DNA from: Deroplatys truncata
Taxonomy: Eukaryota > Arthropoda > Insecta > Mantodea > Mantidae
Length of the DNA: 64,000 nt
Reading direction: 5' to 3'
Assembly (NCBI GenBank): GCA_030765065.1
Contig: CM060983.1
Coordinates: 46,932,067-46,996,066, forward strand
In this document: positions 23,536-34,210 of the stretch, piece after piece
Numbering within the stretch: the first letter of the stretch is position 1
Layout of the letters: every line of letters begins with the position of its first letter
Translations under genes and position numbers: made by a program
The notes under the pieces: generated by a model
Database searches by the model: none
What the model saw: the letters and a program-made list of their open reading frames with translations, nothing else
What the model was told of the DNA's origin: nothing

Positions 23536-24768
23536 GGGTGTTTACTTTCTGCAATACCTGCTTATCGGGAATTCAATGGAAACACATGTTTCAAGCTTCC
23601 TTGAAAGAAAAAAGGAGAATTTTAGAAAAGGGTATAGCGCGCCTCTTTTTGTGTGTGTGAACAATATAACTCTAAAACGAAAAAAAAAATGACAAATATC
23701 AAGCTCGATTTAAGTTCAGATCTTGCAAAAATACGACACCAAGATTTTCAAGAAAATCCTACATCCCCAAACTACAACAGCCCGCCTTAAAGCAATATGC
23801 GCATAAATAACATATAAAATGCATGTGACAGTTATATTATTAATGTTTATATTACTGTGTACATGTTTAATAATGTTATATGAATGTATTACGTAATTTA
23901 ATAATGCAGAAGCTGTGAGAATATAGGTCAAAAGTTGCTAACAATGAGGTAACCTTGAGGCAATAATGAATTACAAAGTTTAATAATGCTACTATTAATT
24001 CTTGGAAACAATAATGTAATATTATTTAAATAGATTATAAATAGCCAATCAAATACTAGAAAACCTGAAAATTTAATGAAAGTATTCTATTGGAGTAGGA
24101 TTAGCCAATCAGAAACTAAAATAGAACAAATTGTACAAATTCAGAAGTCAGTTACTAGTAGACAGTGTTCCTAACTGGACGCGAGACGCGTCCTTGAGAA
24201 GTTTAATACGTATCCAGTGTGAGACAAAAATTCATTACGGCGAGGATATTATAAAGTTTATGTGCAACTAATTAATAAAATAATCTCACAGCTCTCTACA
24301 TAAGTGAAGTGTATTTAATCGTATGAAGGATTATTAAATGGAGTGAAGTAAAAATTATAATTTGTGTAAGTCTACATTCTTTAGCCGCATCACCCCCTGC
24401 AAAGAGAAACGTGTTTCTACAAATTAATACTGACGCAGCCGAGGCAAATATAAATATATAGTATTTAAAGAAACATAAAAATACAAAGTTGTTTCCTAAA
24501 AGTTGGGGCGAGGCCACTGGAAAGTAATCTTGGGGCGAAGACCATCAGAGCTTTGTACCATACGTGCGGTTGCAACTAGATGAAGTTCGGCTCCCCAACA
24601 TTTGAACTACAATACACCTCCTTCAAAAAAATACTCCTTCAATAACTGATAAACCATTTAATGTAGATCTCATTAAAACACATAATTTATGTCCAACTAT
24701 TTTTGTAACATAGCCATTTCCGAGATACTCATTGTTATTGGTTTGAATTCCTAATACTTTATCGTTTT
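23536..24768 (-). repeat. Family B repeat, minus strand, split by a family D LTR
   Basis: The tail half is 23536-23773 (ending TTCAAGAAAATCCTACATCCCC). The next block is 24637-24768 (AACTGATAAACC, CCATTTCCGAGATACTC). A family D LTR lies between, so the LTR entered an existing B copy. Confidence 0.6.
23774..24636 (+). mobile_element. Family D LTR (copy D3), 5'-shortened
   Basis: Begins within the LTR at AACAGCCCGCCTTAAAGC and runs through TAGGTCAAAAGTTGCTAAC, ATCTCACAGCTCTC and GACGCAGCCGAGGCAAATAT to TACTCCTTCA. The first 70 or so bases of the LTR are absent, so no target duplication can be read. Confidence 0.65.
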
Positions 24769-25035
24769 TATTTTCTCTGCCACGTACCTAGTAGGTAGGT
24801 TCTTCACCCAAAAATTCGATATAGGAAATGCATGTTATGAGACCCCCTGAATCCGAAAGCAAACAAAACAATATAAGAAAAACGTCCATGTGAACGTTTT
24901 GAACAGCATAAGGGAAAAACTAAATGTTCTATAAATTCCAAACTGGGTATTTTAGTTCCGTATCTTCTAAAGATAAGACATGAGGTTTTAAAGGAAAATC
25001 CCATAACCCAAAAGTACCCTTTACATGGAAATTTT

Positions 25036-25255
25036 AGTTGTCCTCCGTGGCGTAGTGGTTACTATGCTAGCTTCCTTCGGAAGGCAAGTAAAGCCGGTGG
25101 TCCCGTGCCGTAGATTTACGGCACGTAAAAGAACCTCAAGCCTGATAAGGAAACCTCTGAGCAAAATTACCGGTCTTTCAAGCCCAATATAGAATGGGAC
25201 GTTAAGAACCATAGTACTAAAGAGCTTCCATAAGTAAAATTCAATTTAATTTTTA
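25036..25255 (+). mobile_element. SINE family S1, with internal deletion
   Basis: Starts GTCCTCCGTGGCGTAGTGGT, a Pol III A-box-like tRNA start. It jumps over the B-box region to GCTTCCTTCGGAAGGCAAGT, then has the family core GTAGATTTACGGCACGTAAA and the tail TCAATTTAATTTTTAATTT. It lies inside a family B copy. Confidence 0.75.
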
Positions 25256-25897
25256 ATTTACAGAGATTTTCACAAAATCCTTTCACGCTAGACTACATAT
25301 TATAAGGAAGATTCATAGAAATTTTGGCTTTTCTAAAAATGGCTCTTAACGTTTTGGATTAAAATACCATATACTAAAGTTATTTACATGATAAATAAAA
25401 TGTATATCTTGAATTTTCTGGGAATGTTATGAAGTTCACGTTATTTAGAAGAAATTATGTATAATTTTATACAATGGTAAACTTAAGCGATAGAAGAAAA
25501 CGTACAAAAAATGTGGATGTCTTTAAAACATACGATTCATTTCAAATAAACTTTTTTTGTAGCATCAGCCATTTCCGAGATATCCGTTGTTAATGGTTCG
25601 ATTTGTTCAATACTTTGCCATTCTTTTTAAGTCCCATCGATTTTCAGCTGTATCTCGCAATTGCATGGAAACAGTATGGAATTTTAAGGCAGCGGATAGC
25701 TTCCAGTTCTTAAACATTTGTCTATCGTTGTTCCCTTTGCATCTATAAGAAAATGTATAATGAAGTTGTTCTGCAAAAGTTTATTTACATTAAAATGAAG
25801 TAGAAAAATATGCTTTAGTAGGAATAGTTGTATACCCACTAATAAACGATAGAGGGTAGGGAGAGTCGCGTGAATGTATCATATCAGGTATGTATAT

Positions 25898-26398
25898 ACA
25901 CTGTATTGTTAAAAAAGAATGAACAGACTTTAAATGATTTCTAATGAATGACAATAGATGGCGACACATGCAATAGATCGCTGAATAGAGAAAAGTTCAA
26001 AATTTTATTTATGTGTTCAAAATGCGCGCCATTTGTTATGCGAGGACGACTAGTGCTTTTCTGTTAGCATACCTAACCATCTTCTACGAGTTTATTGTAT
26101 AAATTGCATATTTTTTATGACGAGGCGGCTCGTTGTCGAACTTGCAACGAAATTCACGCTGCAATGAAACAATGGATTCACCCTTTGCATGCTGCAGCAC
26201 ACAAAACGACTTTACCTGTGGCATCGCCATTTTCTCGTAAACAAACACAACGCCGCTGTAGGCACTGAATGGAACTAATAGGTGGGGCTTAACTTTGAAC
26301 TTTCCTGTAGTCGTGCTGAGTCGTATGTGTCGCTATCTATTGATGTTCATTAAAAATAAATATTTAAAATCTGTTCCTTCTTTTTGAACAAGCCTGTA
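25898..26398. mobile_element. MITE with about 60-bp terminal inverted repeats
   Basis: The ends are imperfect inverted repeats: left TTGTTAAAAAAGAATGAACA ... AATAGATGGCGACACAT, right ATGTGTCGCTATCTATTGAT ... TTCTTTTTGAACAA. About 490 bp in all, flanked by TA. On the minus strand the centre reads KFDNEPPRHKKYAIYTINS, reminiscent of the N-terminal helix-turn-helix linker of insect DDE transposases of the Tc/ISL2EU kind. This suggests an internally deleted copy of such an element. The family name is not certain. Confidence 0.65.
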
Positions 26399-26462
26399 GA
26401 TTGTATATCCGCTAATAAACGCTAGAGGGTAGATATAGTCATATAAATGCATCACATCAGAT

Positions 26463-27216
26463 ATATTTTCTTTAATTACATGGTTATACCGTTTTCACCG
26501 CTTCAGTTATATCTTTCAGTCTGCTTTTTTGGATTTTAGATACATAACTGAGAATTTAAGTATGCCTAATGTAATATTCTGGGAATCGTTGTCATAATAT
26601 AAATTACGTAGTTTATAACCCATCAACTTTAAGGTCATAATTACACATAAAAGTAATAACGCCATTAATGAGCCAGGCTACTATTACAGGCTGAACATTT
26701 CCCACTTTTTGTGATATACGCACCTTCATAACTGGCAATTAAAGTTGAATCTTTGTTGTTACGTTTTCATATCAGCCAAAATCCATTAATTTTTTTGGGC
26801 CACATTACCGCATCTACTCGTAAAACGGGTAATGGATGTGAGCTATAAATGTTTTACAGATATGACCCATTCATCTGGAAGCCTGTCCCAAGATACCTCT
26901 CTGTATAAACACTCGACTTTCATTGAAATTTCGTCTAATGCGTCATCCCGAACAAAGGGGAAGAGGCACTTAATAGGAACATAAAACTTTGAAGTGTTTC
27001 CGCTTGGCTGGACCATAAACCGGATGAAGCGGACCAGACGGACGGTTTTCATGTCATTCTTTCTAATGTGGTTTTACCGTCTCATACTGGGCCGCCGGTG
27101 TTTGCGCTGTAAAATCCCTCTATCACTATCTGAGATGCAATCACTTCCCAATCAACGCATGGGATTCAAATCGACTACCACTGCTCTTTTAGAAATCAGA
27201 AACCTAACTAAAAAAA
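26463..27216. other. No gene recognised
   Basis: No repeat match. Opposed frames at 26843-27052 (minus) and 26994-27239 (plus) overlap and show no domain. Confidence 0.45.
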
Positions 27217-28069
27217 TCTATTGTAATACTTTCACATGACTTTCTCTACTCTTGTACAAAATATTGTTACAAACGCTTATTCTCCATATGCTTCATGTTA
27301 ATCGAGATATCGAGATGTTAATCTTATTGCTAATTTTCTTGTAGATGCAAGGGGAATATGGTAGGTTTTAAGCGATAGTCAAATATTTTAAGAGCTGGTT
27401 GCTATGTGGAGTATTCCATTCTCTTTGCATTACCAGAACCCCCAAAAAAATTAATAACGAATTTCCATTTGAGAAAAAGTATAAGTATTGGAAAATTTAA
27501 GGGAATAACAAGCAATATCTCGAAAATGGTTCACTCAACAACAAAAAATATGTATATGACATAAATTGTGTATTTTAACCGATCTACATTTTTTGTGTAG
27601 TAAAATTTTGCCTATCTCTTATGGTTTACCAGTTATGCAAGAGTCGTTCACAATGAAGAATACTTTTGGAGACATACCCAGAAAATTCAAGATATACATT
27701 TTATTTGTCATGAAAATATCTTAAATATATGATATTTTAATCAAAATCGTTAGAGCCATTTTTGAGAAAATTAAAATTTCCGAAAAAAGTTCTATGTAAA
27801 GGGTAACCTGGGGTGGGGGGATTTTCTTGAAAACCTTCGTGTCGCATCTCTGGAAGATACTAAACCAAAATACCAAGTTTGGTGTTTATCCGACTGTTCT
27901 TTTCTGAGTTATGCTGTTCATAGACACACACACATACGGACATGTTTCCAAAAATGCTTTTCTTGGATTCAGGGGGTCTCAAAACATGTATTTCCGGTGA
28001 AATCTCGATATCGAATTTTTGGATGGAATACAATACTTCCCCTACTTACTATACGTAGTAGAGAAAGTA
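27217..28069 (+). mobile_element. Family A element
   Basis: The head is diverged in its first 20 bases (TCTATTGTAATACTTTCACA) but otherwise complete: GATATCGAGATGTTAATCTT, GGTTTACCAGTTATGCAAGA, tail TATACGTAGTAGAGAAAGTA. The (CA)n tract is short (about 27922-27934). Confidence 0.8.
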
Positions 28070-28082
28070 AAAATCTGGCAAG

Positions 28083-28093
28083 TTGCATTCACA

Positions 28094-28143
<50 letters not shown>

Positions 28144-28758
28144 CTCTCTACTACAAGCTATTAATTCAGATAAACCTTCATTTCACATTTATACATTCAA
28201 TACAACAGGTAAAGCGATAGTCAGCTCTTAAATAGCGTGTCACTTTGAAATTCCATGAGCTTTGCATGACGATGAGAGAGAGAGAGAGAGAGCGAGGGGG
28301 GGAGTGTATCAGTGCTTGTAAATTAAAACCAACTAGAAATATCTCGGATATATTTTAGCCAAAAATGTTATTTGACATATATAATGTACTTTGATGAGAT
28401 CTACATTTTTTGGGGGTAGTACGTTTTGGCCTATCCCTTAACCTTAACCAGTTATATAAGATTCTACAATATTTCTTCCGAATGAAGAGGACTTCATAGA
28501 CTATTCCCAGAAAATTAAACATATACATTTTATTTGTCATGTAAATATTTTTAAAATATTGTACTTCAATCAAAATCATTAGAGCTATTTTTGAAGAAAT
28601 AAAATTGTTTATCCATTTAAACGGGAGTTTGCAGTGAGTGACTTTCAAGAAAATTGTCGCGTCCTTGGAAAGTGGTGAGCTTAAATACCAAGTTTGGTAT
28701 TTATTCGACCTTTCTGTTTTAATTTTGCATAGGCACAAGACGGGCGTATTTCGAAAAA
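28083..28758 (+). repeat. Family B repeat with (CT)n and (GA)n tracts, cut by family A
   Basis: Diverged family B head followed by a (CT)n run (28098-28141), then a (GA)n run at about 28276-28293, then clear family blocks (GATCTACATTTTTTGGGGGT, TTCCCAGAAAATTAAACATA). It stops at TTTCGAAAAA where a family A copy is inserted. Confidence 0.65.
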
Positions 28759-29571
28759 TCTGATGTGTTACACTCACATGACTTTCTCTACTCTTGTACA
28801 AACTATTTTTACAAACGCTTATTCTCCATATGCTTCATGTTAATCTTATTGCTAATTTTCTTGTAGATGCAAGGGAAATATGGTAGACTTTAAGCGATAA
28901 TCAAATATTTAAGAGCTGGTTGGTATGTGGAGTATTCCATTCTCTTTGCATTACCAGGACAAACAAAAATGAATAATGAATTTGAGAAAAAGCACCCTAT
29001 TGGAAAATTTAAGGGAATAGCAAGCAATATCTCGAAAATGGTCTACCCAACAAAAAAAATATGACATAAATTGTGTATTTTAACGCGATCTACATTTTTT
29101 GTGTAGTAAAATTTTGTCTATCTCTTATGGTTTACCAGTTATGCAAAAGTCGTTCACAATGAAGAATACTTTTGGAGTCATTCCCAGAAAATTCGAGATA
29201 TACATTTCATTTTTCATGAAAATATCTTAAGCATATATTATTTTAATCAAAATCTTTAGAGCCGTTTTTGAGAATATTAAAATTTTCGAAAAATGTTCCA
29301 TGTTAAGGGTAATCTGGGGTGAGGGGATTTTCTTGAAAACCTTCGGGTCGCATCTCTGGAAGATACTGAATCTAAATACCAAGTTTCGTGTTTATCCGAA
29401 TGCTCGTTTCTGAATTATGCTGTTCAAACACACGGACATGTTTCCAAAAATGCTTTTTTTGGATTCAGGGGGCCTCAAAACATGCATTTCCGGTGAAATC
29501 TCGGCATCAAATTTTGTGGGTGAAATCTAATAATTCCTCTTACTTACTGTAGGTAGGTGGCAGAACAAGTA
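28759..29571 (+). mobile_element. Family A element inserted in family B
   Basis: Head TCTGATGTGTTACACTCACA with a 14-bp loss in the CGAGATATCGAGATG block. The tail is decayed (CTTACTGTAGGTAGGTGGCA ... AAGTA). The CA tract is minimal (about 29428-29436), showing that the tract length is not fixed. Confidence 0.8.
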
Positions 29572-29639
29572 AGACAAAAGATGAATTGAAATAATACTGA
29601 CGAAAACCAAATATAAACAGGTAAAAGTAGTGTAAAGAT

Positions 29640-29944
29640 TGTGACCTTGTTCAGTTGTTCAACTGTCAATTCTCAGTGTCACTTTTTCGTTTGTATGTAG
29701 TTCACTTTTCCAATGTCACTTCACTAAGATGAACTACTTCAATTCTCTGTCACTTCACTCGGGAAACAAAAGACCTCCTATAGTCGTCATCAACTCTCTC
29801 GAAGAATCACTCTTAATGTCGAATCAAAAACGCAATCGCTAACTCGCCGTCTCACTGACTCAACAACTCTGACTGTTCTCGCGAAAACCTCGATTATATA
29901 GTCAAAGCAATCTTTCCACAAGCTTCTCGAACGTTCTAGAGCTA
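29640..29944 (-). repeat. Dispersed repeat shared with 16472-16735, plus unassigned sequence
   Basis: 29640-29790 matches the 16.5-kb repeat in reverse (TTCACTTTTCCAATGTCACT). The rest (29791-29944), which includes an 88-codon minus frame rich in Arg and Val, has no match I recognise. Confidence 0.4.
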
Positions 29945-30002
29945 TGTCTACAAATGTTTGTCTCTTTACATTAAGTAGAAACATAAGCTTTCGTAAGAAT
30001 AA

Positions 30003-30587
30003 TTTGTAAGGTGGCACCGTGGCCAAGTGGTTAGACCGCTGCTCGCCTCCCACCAAGGTGGGCGGGTTTCGATCCCAAGGAACCGTATTTGGGATTTGTG
30101 GTGGACGAAGAGGCGTATGGGCGGGTTTTCTCCGGTTTCCCCGTTATTCATTCCACCAACTGCACCATCATCACCTTTTCTTTCATCCATTTCACCGTCA
30201 TTTCATATCATCTCCTTCCTGACTCTCATACCATTCTGGTTCTTCTCTCCGATCCAAACCCGGCGGAGGGCGGTGATTTTTTCGGGCGTAAAAATCCTCA
30301 GCATGGCTTCCTTCGGAAGGGAAGTAAAGCCGGTGGTACCGTGTCGTAGATTTACAGCACGTAAAAGAACCTCAAGCCTGATAAAGAGGCCTCTGAGAAA
30401 AATTACCGGTCTTTCACGCCCAATATAGAATGGGACGCTAAGGACCACAGCAGTTAAAGAGCGTCCATAAATAAAACTCAATTTAATTTCAAAAGTATGT
30501 CTGCTCCCCGGCAGGCGTCTAACCCCAGGCATTGGCTCGCAAGACCAGAGAGGAGAGCAGGATAAACAGAGAAAGAAGACGAAAAAT
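30003..30587 (+). mobile_element. SINE family S2 carrying an S1 insertion
   Basis: The tRNA-like head contains CGTGGCCAAGTGGTTAGACC (A box) and GGGTTTCGATCCC (B box). The body has TTTGTGGTGGACGAAGAGGC and ATTCATTCCACCAACTGC. At 30271 it breaks into S1 sequence, and resumes at about 30506 with TATGTCTGCTCCCCGG and a tail ending AAACAGAGAAAGAAG. Target duplication of about 11 bp with one mismatch. Confidence 0.75.
30272..30505 (+). mobile_element. SINE family S1, 5'-truncated, nested in S2
   Basis: Starts at AACCCGGCGGAGGGC, the base of the lost B box. It has the core GTAGATTTACAGCACGTAAA and the tail AAAACTCAATTTAATTTC. 5' truncation is common for LINE-mobilised retroposons. Confidence 0.75.
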
Positions 30588-30652
30588 AATAGTTTGTAAA
30601 GGCTATATAAAAATAGAGATAGTGGGTTGAAAAAGTCGTGTGAATATAACAT

Positions 30653-30959
30653 ACCAGAATCGTTTAGAATACATATGTGTTCAAACGGAGCTACATATAG
30701 TGGTAACTAAATGATGTAGCGAAATATAGGCAATTATTGTTCTAGACAGATGCATGTACATAATTATACAGCCATTCTGCGGTACGGCGGTAATTAACCC
30801 TATTAGCTACAATAGAGGTCTTAGTGGTAATCTAACCCTACATACAGTGAGCTTATGACCACATAGCTGATAGCTTGTTACTGCCAAGCATATGGCTACC
30901 GATATTTAACAAATGTAGCTAAAGCGATATGGAATTTCATACTTTTGCATGATCACAGG
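30653..30959. other. No feature recognised
   Basis: A short spacer with no gene and no shared repeat that I can see. Confidence 0.4.
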
Positions 30960-31685
30960 AAAAAAAGAAACAAGTTCCTTACTCCATCAAACAAGTACAA
31001 ATATTTGATAATTCGAGTAAATAACAAAGTGTATCTCGAAAATGGTTGTCGCCCTCCGTGATGTAGTGGTTACCATGTTAGCCTCTAGTTCCCGAAGTCG
31101 CGGGTTCAAACCCAGCGGAGAGCAATGGTCTACCTGGGCGTAAAAATCCTTAGTATGGCTTCCTTTGGAAACAAGTAAAGCCGGTGGTCCCGTGTCCTAG
31201 ATTTAGGGCAGGTAAAACTACCTCAAGTCTGATAGTGTCCTCTGAGGAAATTTCTGGTCTTTCACGCCAAATATAGAATGGGTCGCTAAGGACCACAGCA
31301 GTTAAAGAGCGTCCATAAATAAAACTAAATTTAATTTAATTTTCGAAAATGGCATAAATTGTTTGCTTTAACGAGATTACATTGAATAGTACGATTTGTT
31401 ATCCCTTACGGTTTACCAATAATTATACAAAAATCCATCAGAATGAAGGGAACCTCCCAGGACATTGAAGTTATACATTTTGTCATGCATATATCATCAA
31501 CATAGAAGACTTTGAATTTATGTATCAGGTTTGATGTTCAACTGATTTTTGGCTTTTGAGATACTCTATTTCAGACAAACACACGAACACATACACACAC
31601 ACACGGACGTTTTCAAAAATGCTTGCCTTTTATTCAGGGAGCCTCAAATTTCAGTATAAATTTTTTTGTTGAATGCAATTCATCA
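30960..31685 (+). repeat. Family B/A-like repeat split by SINE S1
   Basis: Left block ends GTGTATCTCGAAAATGG (31045). Right block resumes TCGAAAATGGCATAAATTGT (31343) and contains the CA-rich tract (31583-31604) and the TTTTATTCAGGGAGCCTC tail block. The 10-bp repeat at the junctions is the SINE's target duplication. Confidence 0.65.
31046..31342 (+). mobile_element. SINE family S1, full-length, 10-bp target duplication
   Basis: The head has CCTCCGTGATGTAGTGGTTA (A box region) and CGCGGGTTCAAACCC (B box), showing tRNA origin. Next come GGAGAGCAATGG, the core GTAGATTTA-GGCA-GTAAA, a TTCACGCCAAATATAGAATG block and an AT-rich tail. TCGAAAATGG is duplicated at 31036-31045 and 31343-31352. This is the reference copy for S1 in the window. 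Confidence 0.85.
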
Positions 31686-32230
31686 GTTAATTTTGTTTCT
31701 TTTCTGTAACTGTAGGGAAGGGGTTCCGACCCCTTGAGCTGCCGTGGTCACTAGAAGTACGCTGGGCCGAACATTCGAGCCCCTCCCGATAGGGTGTTGT
31801 TCGGATTGGGTTGGACTCGGCGGGCAGTGGTTTTCCGATACCCATGGGAGATTGGGTACGTCTGGCTGGTTTTCCGCCCAGAGACGCCTCGATGTTCTCC
31901 GACACCAACCATGAGTGAGAGTTGGTAGATGGCATGCTAGATTGCTGTCGGCCCTGTCTAGGTTTACGGTAGTCACCCTTTTTAAGGGTATCCACTTCCA
32001 ATCCCGCGAAAGCGGGGGGCCTTTTTAGGAAACAATGTATTGGCCTTATGGGAAACCCCCACGGTCGGAGAGCCGCTCGGATGGCGCTGACCCTGGGTTG
32101 TAGGAAGGGGCTTGGGTTTAGACTCTTGCTCAGGTAGACCTTCGAAGCAAACTGTAAGTTGTCTGTGCCCTTTTTGAAAATCTCTTAACATTCAGGGTTC
32201 GTGCTCCCCTTGCTTGGGAACTAATTCGAC
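31686..32230 (+). mobile_element. GC-rich block, possible LINE 5' region
   Basis: This block is markedly GC-richer than its surroundings and has no similarity to the other repeats. It contains overlapping minus-strand frames (31683-32001) without a known domain. It precedes LINE-3 coding remnants on the same strand, and GC-rich 5' leaders are common in non-LTR elements, so I read it as a possible LINE-3 5' UTR or ORF1 remnant. A Pol III-type or host CpG-rich segment is the alternative. Confidence 0.3.
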
Positions 32231-32617
32231 ATGGGCATCAAAATGAAAGTAACGTTTGAAAAACATAGGGATAGTTACATTTGGATGGCGGGTCAGGGAA
32301 GTGTAGTGTGTGGAGAAAGATTAAGAACCACATTTGTGATATTGAGGGGCAAAAAACAACTGTGCAATGCACGAAGAAGTTTTCACTGGAAGTATAATCT
32401 AGGCTAAAATTTTAGTGATGCGGTGCAATACTTGAAAACAAGTGCCAAACTCATTAGACATGGTCTAGCGTGACTTGATCTGAGTGCATAGCTGATGATA
32501 AAAAAAGTTACTGGTGAAAACGCTTTAAGAATCTATACCCCATTTGTGAGTAGAAGTGTTGGGTGCATATGTTGGCAAGCTGTAGGGATGCAGAGGAACA
32601 TAGGGAAAAACATTTAT

Positions 32618-32853
32618 GCTAGCCTCTAGTTTCCGAGGTCGCGGGTTCAAACTCGGCGGAGGCCGATGCGTTTTCGGGCGTAAACATCCTTAGCCGGCTG
32701 TCCCGTGTCGTAGATTTACGGCACGTAAAAGAACCTCAAGCTTAATAAAGAGTCCTGTAAGTAAATTACCAGTCTTTCACGCCCAATATAGATATAATGG
32801 GACGCTAAGGGCTACAGTAGTTAAAGAGCGCCCATAAATTAAACTCAATTTAG
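32618..32853 (+). mobile_element. SINE family S1, 5'-truncated, in LINE-3
   Basis: Begins at TGCTAGCCTCTAG and includes the B box CGCGGGTTCAAACTC and the core GTAGATTTACGGCACGTAAA. The flanks TAGGGAAAAACATTTA and TAGGAAAAATATTTA form an imperfect duplication of about 14-15 bp. LINE-3 coding joins across it. Confidence 0.75.
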
Positions 32854-33082
32854 GAAAAATATTTACTGCGATGGTTTACCAATTCAAATGCAGGGTTGAG
32901 CATGTTGGACGCCACTGGTAGGCAGGGGCTTAGCTTTATGGCTTTTATAGATTGTGAGAAAGCATTTCACAGAATTGTTAGATTAAAATTATGCCATGAT
33001 ATGGAAAGTTATGGTGTACCTCAGCATCTAATGAGAGCGGTACAAAGTTCCTATATTAATAATAATTATAATATAAACAAAT

Positions 33083-33845
33083 TCTGATGTGTTGCACTCA
33101 CATGACTTTCTCTACTCTTGTACAAACTATTTATACAAACGCTTATTCTCCATCTTCTTCATGATTAATCGAGATATCGAGATGTTAATCTGAATGCTAA
33201 ATTTCTTGTAGGTGCAAGGGAAAATAAAGGTAGACTTTAAGCAATTGCCAAATCTTTTAAGAGCTGGTTGCATTCCATTCTCTTTGTGGGTTCAGGACAT
33301 AAAAAAACCAATAACAAATTCCCATTTGAGAAAAAGTATAAGTATTGGAAAATTCAAACAAATAACAAGGAATATCTGGGAAATGGTTCGCTCGACAAAA
33401 AATGTATATGACATAAATTGTGTGTTTTAATAAGATCTACACTTTTTGTGCACAAACATTTTATCTATCTCTTACGGTTTACCAGTTATGCAAAAGCTAT
33501 TCGCAATGAAGAGGACATTTGGGGACATTCGCAGAAAATTCAAGATATGCATTGTATTTGTCGTGAAAATATCTTAAATATATGGTACTTTAATCAGTGG
33601 TTAGAGCCATTTTCTTGAAAATCTTCATGTGGAATCTTTGAAAGATGCTGAACCTAAATACAAAGTTTGGTATTTATACGACTTTTCGTTTTTGAGTTAT
33701 GCTGTACTCAGACACACATACGGACCTTTTTTAAAAAATTGTTTTTTTGTATTCAGGGGGGCTCAAAACACGTATTTCCGGTGAAATCTTGGATCGAATT
33801 TTTGGGTGGAATGCAATACTTCCCCTACTTACTAGTAGGAAAAGT
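33083..33845 (+). mobile_element. Family A element in LINE-3
   Basis: Head TCTGATGTGTTGCACTCACA at the end of the frame of the LINE RT block. The tail is shortened (CCCTACTTACTAGTAGGAAA). The microsatellite is reduced to a few CA units (about 33711-33719), so this is one of the more decayed copies. Confidence 0.75.
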
Positions 33846-34160
33846 TGGTTTGTAATTTTAAACTTAAACAAGTTATTTTAAATTCACTCCTTTTTGCAGT
33901 CCTGGCAAAAACAGACGATAATCTAAAAAAGGCTGTATGGAAGTTACATAGTGGCAAGAACCAATAATTTAAAGATTTCCTCAAAGAAAACTAAAGGCTT
34001 TAGTATTTTGTGGAAAAGAGCATGTTAGAGCCAAAATTGTAATTGGGAAAGAATTCTTAGAAGAAGTTCACCTCTTCAATTTTCTTGGTTGTGACATCTC
34101 TATTTATATGCTAAGGATCCGCAGAAAAAGCCACACAAGTTCCAACAAATATTTGGTGCA

Positions 34161-34176
34161 ATAAAAAGAACTCTGT
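34161..34176. repeat. Target-site duplication of the Penelope element, left copy
   Basis: ATAAAAAGAACTCTGT recurs exactly at 36893-36908. The last 14 bases are unambiguous; the first two overlap the inverted repeat on the right. Confidence 0.9.
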
Positions 34177-34210
34177 AAGAACGTAGGTTTTCACGGCCGG
34201 AGTCACAATT
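34177..34210 (-). other. 34-bp tail of the Penelope element
   Basis: The segment AAGAACGTAGGTTTTCACGG ... ACAATT lies between the duplication and the left 200-bp repeat and has no counterpart at the right end. A short extension of about this length beyond one terminal repeat is known from Penelope elements. Confidence 0.65.

Larger units (their letters stand above)
24769..26462 (-). repeat. Family B repeat, minus strand, split by a SINE and a MITE
   Basis: Tail 24769-25035, body 25256-25895, plus a second head-end block at 26399-26462 (ATAAACGCTAGAGGGTAGAT). The S1 SINE separates tail and body. The MITE lies between two versions of the same head block (25835-25890 and 26399-26462), so the head is present twice around it. 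Confidence 0.6.
29945..30652 (-). repeat. Family B repeat, minus strand, split by SINE S2
   Basis: Left block 29945-30002 (TACAAATGTTTGTCTC, AGCTTTCGTAAGAATAATTT). Right block 30588-30652 (AGAGATAGTGGGTTGAAAAA, GTGTGAATATAACATACCAG). An 11-bp near-duplication, ATAATTTGTAA / ATAGTTTGTAA, brackets the S2 element. Confidence 0.6.

Noticed and set aside
30005..30075. A functional tRNA gene (Leu/Ser-like start)
   Set aside because: It has A and B boxes but no acceptor stem closing, and it continues into the S2 SINE body found in two other places.
30027..30428. 133-codon and 149-codon frames around 30.0-30.6 kb
   Set aside because: They lie on opposite strands over the nested S2/S1 SINEs and carry no domain.
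31683..32001. Overlapping 97- and 104-codon minus frames as a gene
   Set aside because: Two frames of the same GC-rich block with no domain and no start support; the block more likely belongs to a LINE leader on the other strand.
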